Assembly: GCF_014633365.1 (NCBI RefSeq)
Contig: NC_068340.1
Span: forward strand, 18,827,879-18,891,878
DNA length: 64,000 nt
Source of the DNA: Diospyros lotus
Taxonomy: Eukaryota; Streptophyta; Magnoliopsida; Ericales; Ebenaceae
Reading direction: 5' to 3'
The position numbers were made by a program, and so were the translations under genes. Shown here piece by piece: positions 56,911 through 64,000 of this stretch (position 1 is its first letter; the number at the start of each line of letters is the position of its first letter). Under the pieces are notes generated by a model. It was not told the origin of the DNA, did not search any database, and saw only the letters and a program-made list of their open reading frames with translations.

Positions 56911-59649
56911 TTTTTTAGAAATCCAATTTAAATTTCCAGTGATGTTTTAATTCAAGTTTTAATTAAATTAATGTATTCAATACCTCCAAATGTTGAATTT
57001 AAATGCCAGAATTTATCAAGTTAATCATGCCCATACCATAATTCATAATTCATTGAATCTTTGTATTCCAACATATTGAAGATCAGATTGCATGTTTAGC
57101 ATTTATTTTAACATGATCAGCATTATTTTGTGAGATTATGTGAATACATCTTAGTATGAGCATTGAGCATGACTTTATATGGAGCACTACATATGGTGTG
57201 CCAAGCATATATATGAGCATAGCACTACATTATACGCGTCAGGCGGCTTGTCTGCAGGGATCCCACCAGTTTCAATTTTAGATTAGTTATGAGTTGCTCG
57301 CCTGGTGACGACCAGGGGGCTAGGGGCTTGTTGCCTATAGTTTGCTTATAGTTTTTATGTATGCAGGATTCAGATCAGTCAGGTATGTGTTATTAGATTA
57401 TGTGGGCCTATAGCCAAAGTTGCATACCTGCATTTAGTTTACAGTTTATGTGCATTACATTTTTATGAATGCAATTAGATAGTGATTATACTTAGTACAA
57501 GTTCAGTAAGTATTTATCAGTATCGATATTCTTCGATTCAGCTTTAGTATTCTTTCCAGCTTATTACTTGCTGAGCTTTGTAGCTCACCTTGTACTCTTC
57601 ACCCTTCCAGGTTTTAGCGGAGGGAGTACTAGATGTGGGGCCTAGCAGCAGTGGTCTGTAGTATGTGTACGTGGAGCCGCTCAAGATTAAATATGTCTGG
57701 GAGTTGTTAGTTTTATAGTGTTTTGTCAGATTAGGTTTATTTTATAATTCAGTTAAGGGATTGTCCCTTTGACAAAGTTTATGGCTTTCAGTTTGTATTG
57801 ACTCAGAGTTTTTTCTAGTTGATTGAGATGTTCAGTTATGGTATCAGATTTTAGTTTATCATATAGTTTTATTGTCTTTTCCCCAGTAGCACCTCTTCTC
57901 GAGCAGTTTTAGGAGAGGAGGTGTGATAGGTCAAGGGGCTTTTGTTCTCCAATTGTGGAGATTATTTTTGGAAAATTTGAGTTAGTGAGGTGTCGATTTG
58001 AGGTGGTTTTAAGCCTTGCTGAAAAATAGGGAAGTCATCAGAGCCAAGCTTTAACGACCAAATCGAGGGTGTTCCAACTAGAATCACCATGCAATCGGGA
58101 TACCATTGTGTTCGGAAGAAGAAATAGGCCAAGAGGGAAGAAGAAAATCGAAGAAACAAGCCCAAAACCAGTCATTGATGATGAGGAAAAGGCCGAAGAA
58201 GATGACTGGCTTCGAGTGCATGAGTGCACGCACAAGGCACTTGGGTGTGGGTGCGTGAAGGTAAGGAAAAATAGAAAAAAAATAGAGGAAAATTGGAAAA
58301 AAAAATCTGAAAAATTTAGAAATTATGTTTTATTAATTTTCCAAAATTTTGGCTAGGAAGTTTGCTAAGGCTCGAGTTTTGAGGTTAGGGTACGCATACC
58401 GAGAAAGGCTAAGAAGCTAAATCAAGGTGAGTGGTTCGCCTAGAAATTTTATACGTGGTATTATTTTCTTAAGTGAGCATGAAATTGTGAGGGTTTCGCT
58501 AAGTTTATGTTGACATATGTGCATCTTGTTATACATATGCATAATCATTTTATATTACCTTGGCAAACATGATATTGCATTGGGCATGATATTATTGGCA
58601 TATCGTTATTTGTGTCGTTCATATTAAACATGACGGGGTAGGATGTTGCCGTAGTAGTTTGATCTGCATTCCCCCAAGGGTGATTGCTGGAATGACCATA
58701 GGGGTATCCTGTGCTGTGTGTGTTTGCCGAGATGACTGCCTTAGTTTTTATTCCATGGCTAGAATGCTATCAAAGCTACTCTAGGGTGTCAGTTGATTTT
58801 TATGCCCGTGCATCATACATTCATGAAAACTATTTTAAACCCTCATTTAGAATTTTCATCTTCTAATTTGGATTTTTTCCTTAGGATATTCGACGTTCCA
58901 AGCGAGATGAGCAGGAGAAAAGGAAAAAAGATTGATGAGATATGATTATGTTGGTAGTCGTGTAATAAGTCTTACGCCTGTGCTAGAACAAATTGTTAGA
59001 ATCATGATAGGTGGCGTGTTTAAGCTATTTTATGTTAAATTTGTTTTCCATATATTGTAATATTGTGGATATTGATTGATCTTGTATGGATTTACTTCCT
59101 TTGTAATTACAATATTCTATTAGGTTTAGATTCTGCTTTCGCAAGTGTGTAGTTTACCATTCCTTAGATTATCATTTGGAATGTTAAATATATATATGTT
59201 AGGGATTTTTAGGTACTCGTGGATTTAAGAGACGGTATTGTGAGAAGAGAGAATATGTTATAAAAAAAAAAAAATCCCAGAATAATGACACGCCATGGGA
59301 GGGCAGGTTGTTGCACTCACCCATTAGAAGGGAGAATCCCTTCTCCCCCGCACCAGTTGGGATCGAGGACCATCTCATGGATGACACTCACCCATTTGAA
59401 GGGAGATTCCCTTCTCCCCTTCTTCTTCCCCCAATCTTTGATTTCTCTTCTGTCTCTCGTTTGTCTCTTAATGAAGACACAATAGAGTATTTAATGTTCT
59501 ATCATTGAAAGTGACGAAAGATTGACATGCGAGCAGAAAACCTACTCAGGAATAGTATTAATTGTTTCAAGCAAACTTTCGACTGTTCCAGATATTAGGC
59601 CAAAACTAGCCAATTGTTTTAGAAAATCGGTTGACTGTTTTCCTTCTTT

Positions 59650-60440
59650 TGTATACAACTTTTAACAAATTGTATCAACGCCTACTATTAACTCTTAATA
59701 GCCTTCCCACTATCTTTTTATGGAATCAGACCTCCCGTTAAGTCTTAATGGCATGCTCATTCATTAACTCTTAATGGTCTTCCACTATTAACTCTTAATA
59801 GTTAATTCATCCATTTGTTAACTCTTAACATCCATCATCATGAACTCTTAATGATGATTGAGTACACATGAAGCCATGCATCACTAATCCAATGCTATGC
59901 CTAGTTTTCATGTGATATTTTAGGTTCACCACCGAGTAGCAATTAAGAGACATCAAACTCTTTGATATCAGTCAAACACTTTGACATACTATGAGAATTT
60001 CTCCATCTTCTCAAAGCACCCTGAAAGGTCCTGGGTGACAACTAGTATTATGTCAAAATGATCCTATCAATAATGAAGTTGATACTTCAAATGAACCTAT
60101 TTGGGTTTTTGATTACCATGCACTATAATCCTTTCACTAACTAACATTTTGATCAAGTGAGAGCCATGGACTGATTAAACTCACAAGACTCGATAACTAT
60201 ACCAAGATCCAATTTTGGGTGATCGTGATGATGTATTAGAACTCTTTCTTATATTAGAAACTCATTTTTGATCATACGTGTCTTGGCCATGGACTCCTAC
60301 AATCACTGATCAATTGAGATCTCATCAACAAACACCTGCCTCCATACACCATTACACAAAGACCACACAAAGAGCATTCCCACCTCTCGCATTAGATGGT
60401 TTTGCTCAATGACAAATCTCTGACATTGTTATACAAGACA
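59650..60440 (-). repeat. LTR-like dispersed repeat, copy 2
   Basis: It matches 41730-42140 in the same orientation and carries more copies of 'attaactcttaatgg' (59680-59860). Ends not identified. It lies just beyond the gypsy element, so related copies flank that element on both sides. The short stretch 59316-59650 repeats part of the pre-insertion target ('gaccat...gacactca'). Confidence 0.5.
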
Positions 60441-60456
60441 ATCGTGTTGCCTCTAG

Positions 60457-61495
60457 TGTAACGACTTGGCATTTTGTGAAAATAATAAATGGAAAGGAAT
60501 AAGTTAATCAATTCTATGTTGATTTAATTGTGGCTTACTAATTATTTGTGGGCTAAGTGGAAGGTCACATGAGATGTTTGAATAGTCAAAGTAAAAGAAG
60601 CTAAATTTGATGTTGAATATTGGAAAATTCAAATGAAGTAAGTGAATGTGGGGCCACTAGTTGTAAGGCAAGGGTGTATGTGTGTAAATGTATGTAAAGG
60701 TATCATATGTGGGATTGTGGGTTGGTGCAATGAGGTAAAAGGCAACAGTGCGAGAGGAGGAAGCTGCTGGCAGTTGACAGATGGGGCGAGGTTTTTGACT
60801 GTTTAATGCAATAGGCGCAAGCGATCAACATGGGGTGTTAAGGTTGTCCACTGTTTGAGGCGATTTGAGGATGTTTGACAGGAAATTGGCTTCTTCCAGT
60901 TGCCCGTTCCATGTAGTCTATCGATCGTTCAGGGGGAAAAATGGGGAAACTGTCGACCATTTCTTATAGGCTATCGACCTTTTATGAGTAGGGAGGCCTC
61001 TAGTTGTCGACAGATGCCTTTGAGCTATCGAACATTTTCTGCTGGGGCATGATTTTCCAAGCCGTCTAGTGGATAAATTTAAAAGCGATGGGGGGAGAAG
61101 TTTGTAGAAGGAGAGTGTTTTGTGAGGCAGTGGCTTCTTCTTCTCTTTTTCTTTTCTTCTTCTTTAATCATTGAAGCTCCAAGGAGGAGATTGGGTTAGT
61201 CAGTTGCTGATTTCCTTCATTCCTTCCATCCACTATTTTTATTCGAGATATTATTGGTTGTGGAGAAGTTACCGTGAGAAAAATCAGCACTCATGATAAT
61301 CCTGTAAATATGTTAAGCAAGTCCCTACCTATTGCAAAATAGCATTGCGTGGATTTAGTTGGTATTTGCCAAGGAGATTAATTCTTCATGATTTCACTTG
61401 AAGAAAGAATTCTAGATAGTTCCATATGTGGATTTAGAGTCAAGGTGCATATTTGTGATAATTATGACTCAAAATCGTAATTCATCTATGATTGA
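60457..61495 (+). mobile_element. Start of another gypsy-type LTR, interrupted by a copia element
   Basis: It begins TGTAACGACTTGG, in the style of the other gypsy LTRs here, and contains several tatcga/gtcgac motifs (60917-61030). It is cut at 61495 by the copia LTR; the rest lies outside the window. No target duplication can be checked. Confidence 0.5.
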
Positions 61496-63162
61496 TGTTA
61501 GAACAGTAGGTTCTATGGCACACACCAAGAGGAGGGGTGAATTGGATATTTTAAAAATCTTTGATAGAACTTTGAAATCCTTTTGATGGAAAATTCGATG
61601 CAAGTGAGGATTATTGAATTGCTTGAAATAATAAATGAAATAAAACTACAAGCACAAGAGAAGAACACAAAAGATTTATAGTGGTTCGACTTAACCCAAG
61701 CCTAATCCACTACCTTAGCTCCTTACTAAGGATTTTTCAAACCATCCACTAAAACCCCCTACTTAAACTAAGTAGGTCCTCTAGTCCAAGACTAGGAATT
61801 ACAACCTCTTGCTTATACAAGCAAGCCCTCTAGCACCTAGCTAGGAATTACAGCCACTTGCTTCAACGAGCAAGTCTTCTAGCACAAAGCTAGGAAAATA
61901 AGAACGATATAAATGAAAGAGAGAAGCTAAGAGTTAACACTCTTAGTTACAAGTTCTCTCACAATGAAAACAAGGCTTAATAATAAATTTACAATGATAG
62001 AACAACAAAGCCTTGGATAGAAAATACAACAATGAAAGCGCAAAGATTGTAAGCTTCGAGTAAAAATGATTTGAACTCTTTAGATCAACTCGTTCCCGTT
62101 CATTAGTCTCCTCTTGATCATCCATGACTTGTATATATAAGTGTCCCACAAAGTTGAAGAGAAATATAGCCGTTTGGAGCCGTTGGGATTTGAAAAAATA
62201 GTCGTTGGAGCTTTCTGCAAAAAGAAATAATCGATAGAAGAAATATATAGTTGACTATTTTTACAACTAAAGCAAGAAATAGTCGACAGACAAAACGAAT
62301 AGTCGACTATTTTATAACACAAAATTTCAATAGTCGACAGACACATTCCAATAGTCGACAGATGCTGAGATATGAAGAAATTTTTGAATTTCATGAACAA
62401 AAATAGTCAACAGACCAAAAGGCATAGTCGACTATTTTTACTCGATAGTCGACAGATGTTAAAAATAGTCAACAGATGCTTGAATAGTCGACAGAACAAT
62501 CAAAATAGTCGACTATTTCAAGGCATAGTCAACAGAATGAACCCGATAGTCGACTATTCTTTAGAAAAACTTGAATTTTTAATACATCCTTATTCGATTC
62601 TTTAAAAACTCATTTTGATTATCTTTAAAGCAAGTTGAGATTATCAAAAGTATGATTTGAAACAAATTATTCTTAACAAATCAATCTTTCATCCATACTC
62701 AATATTTCATATCTTGCTTTAAGATTTATATACTAAAAATGCATTTTCTCATTCATATAATCCATATAATAGAAATTGATTTTCATATAGACATTCATCA
62801 AAACCATTTCATTACTAAGAGATATTAGATATCAAAATACTAGGAGGTAGTTTTCTAAAATGAACATACTTTCAAAAACATGTTCTAGTTGGTCTTTTGC
62901 CTTAGAATTATTTTGACCAACGATTTCAAGGAGATTCTTTTTAGATCTTAAAACTTGTTTATGCTAATCTCCAACTAATATAAAAGATCATAGATCATTT
63001 TAACAAAGCACTTTGAAATTGATTTTAGTTTCCAAACCATATGCTTTGATTGAGAGAAAATAAAAAGACATTTGAAATTTTTCATCATCAAAACTAAACA
63101 CAAGAGTAAAATATCAATCTCCCTCTTTTTGATGATGACAAAACTTAAAATCAATTTCAACA
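61496..63162 (-). mobile_element. 3' LTR of a SIRE/Maximus-like copia element (1667 bp)
   Basis: On the minus strand it starts TGTTGAAATTGATTTT at 63162 and ends GTTCTAACA at 61496. The start carries the 'tttgtcatcatcaaaaagag' block known from this clade. The TATA box is at 62131-62140 (minus). The 'gaaccactataaatc' block is near 61680 and 'caattcacccctcctc' near 61540. U3 has the AGTCGACT array. Adjacent internal sequence continues beyond 63162, so this is the 3' LTR of an element that runs out of the window. Confidence 0.85.
62230..62560. repeat. Array of AATAGTCGACTATT / ATAGTCGACAGAT motifs
   Basis: Thirteen or so copies lie in 330 bp. Full 14-bp palindromes aatagtcgactatt occur near 62297 and 62504, with near matches elsewhere. 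They alternate with half-type copies 'tagtcgacaga'. The variants 'tagtcaacaga' and 'tagttgacta' again differ at the central CG. Confidence 0.88.
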
Positions 63163-64000
63163 TATATCTCTCCCCCTTTTTGTCATAAATCAAAAAGGTA
63201 AGTCTTTTGAAAAAATGGACTCTTCCTGGAATCAAAAGATAATCTCTCTCCCTCTTCTAAACTCTCCCCCAACGATTGTTTGAAAAACTTCATATTTAAA
63301 TAAAAATATTTCAAACGATTTCACAAATCTTAAAATAAATAATCTCCCCCTTAAACCAAAATCTTTTCAATAGAAATGAATCATAATCAAGTAAAGATAG
63401 TTTTAAGAACTAGAGATAGCTCCCCCTTAAGATGACATTATTAATATTAAACATAATTTTTGAGCACGTCATAAACTTTTTCATGAGATGCAAAAAAAAA
63501 AAAAAAAAAAATTTCATACCATTTTGGGAACTCATGATCATATCAGAGCCAATCTATATCTTTCAAAGTAATCACTCATATTTAAACAATCAAAGCACTA
63601 GATCAAATGCATAGCCATTCATCATATAAGAGGCATATACATTAAATGATCAATAGGAGTGAAATAGATCATTTCAAGCAAATAAAAAGACTCTTTTTGA
63701 AAAAGACTCCCCTTTAAACTTATATGGGAGGTTTTAAGATATAGAGACATTTTTCATATAAAAATAGAATAGCAATTTGTCTCAATTCAAATGATTTTCG
63801 CAAGAGTAAAATATGACAATGATCATAAATTTGAGGAATGAACCACATGCACTCATATATATATTCAAAGAATAAGTGGTCATCCAAAAACATAAATCTA
63901 AACGAGTTATGGCAGATTTCATGCAAGAGACATTAAAGATGGGCCTTAAAAACATACATTTGTCTTTTGATAATCTTAGCCATACTTGTAATCACATAGG
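63163..64000 (-). mobile_element. Internal 3' end of the minus-strand copia element
   Basis: The polypurine tract (minus strand 'gacaaaaagggggagaga') lies at 63167-63184, 4 nt from the LTR. Upstream are more purine runs on the minus strand (near 63250-63270, 63342, 63420, 63709). No coding sequence is visible up to the window edge. gag-pol would be expected further out. Confidence 0.75.

Larger units (their letters stand above)
55244..57928 (+). mobile_element. Gypsy solo LTR, 2685 bp, with 33-bp array and ATATCCGGAT array
   Basis: It starts TGTAATGACCCG and ends GTGTGATA, where CA would be expected. The flanks ggtta and ggtca form a 5-bp duplication with one change, and the 5' LTR of the host shows the uninterrupted site. 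A TATA box 'ctatataaaggc' is near 55734. Both repeat arrays lie downstream of it and so would be transcribed. Confidence 0.85.
42941..59315 (+). mobile_element. Ty3/gypsy chromovirus (Tekay/Del-like), decayed, with three nested LTR-type insertions
   Basis: The 5' LTR is 42941-44739. The 3' LTR is 53059-59315 including two insertions and about 1.82 kb without them, close to the 1.80 kb of the 5' copy. The flanks ctcag and ctcac are a probable 5-bp target duplication with one difference. The order is primer binding site, extra 5' frame, gag, protease, RT, RNase H, integrase, chromodomain, polypurine tract. Many stops and lost catalytic residues show it is dead. Insertions: 46775-49287 in protease, and 53112-54852 and 55244-57928 in the 3' LTR. 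Confidence 0.9.
53059..59315 (+). repeat. 3' LTR of the gypsy element, split by two insertions
   Basis: Its parts 53059-53111, 54853-55243 and 57929-59315 align in order with the 5' LTR. It ends GTTGTTGCA at 59315, where the 5' copy has GTTGTAACA. Many differences from the 5' LTR indicate an old insertion. Confidence 0.88.

Noticed and set aside
62230..62560. CRISPR-like spacing of short repeats
   Set aside because: The units are short palindromes with irregular spacers inside a plant copia LTR. No cas genes, and the genome is eukaryotic.

Overview
The window is nuclear DNA of a flowering plant, probably a eudicot. Four things show this: a typical spliced plant gene, abundant plant LTR retrotransposons (Ty1/copia and Ty3/gypsy chromovirus), a Cassandra-type TRIM solo LTR carrying a 5S rRNA-like segment, and a probable Helitron. 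The base composition is AT-rich. No rRNA or tRNA gene, CRISPR array or prokaryotic operon was seen.

The one cellular gene that looks functional lies on the minus strand from 28408 to 4249. It is an aminoalcohol phosphotransferase (AAPT, the choline/ethanolamine phosphotransferase of the Kennedy pathway). I assembled 18 coding exons by eye. They join in frame to 1170 nt (389 codons plus stop), and all introns are GT-AG. One exon is 10 bp and others are 22 and 23 bp. Intron 14 is about 14 kb because it holds a copia solo LTR (6785-8444) and a nested stack of LTR elements (8689-18515). Intron 1 holds the Cassandra solo LTR. A probable Helitron (28947-33307) ends about 270 bp upstream of the 5' leader splice donor.

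Region by region: 1-951 is the end of a copia LTR. 952-3900 is repeats and AT-rich DNA. 3900-28946 is AAPT with its introns and promoter. 28947-33307 is the Helitron, with an AT-rich repeat array and an exon-like captured fragment. 33308-35750 holds low-complexity DNA and MITE-like copies. 35759-37939 is another copia solo LTR with a nested MITE. 39903-40544 is a hAT-type MITE with an 8-bp target duplication. 42941-59315 is a decayed gypsy chromovirus carrying three nested LTR-like insertions. 60457-61495 starts a further gypsy-type LTR, which is interrupted by a minus-strand copia element whose 3' LTR is 61496-63162 and whose internal 3' end runs to the window edge.

The most unusual signal is a recurring architecture inside unrelated LTRs. 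Each carries an array of its own short self-complementary motif (TTAGTCGAGTAA, TTTCGAAA, AATAGTCGACTATT, ATATCCGGAT, possibly ATTAACTCTTAAT), with roughly 10 to 25 copies spaced about 20-30 bp apart. Most imperfect copies differ by CpG-type transitions. All these arrays would lie in the RNA ends of the elements. What they do is not known to me; it is the best candidate here for something undescribed.
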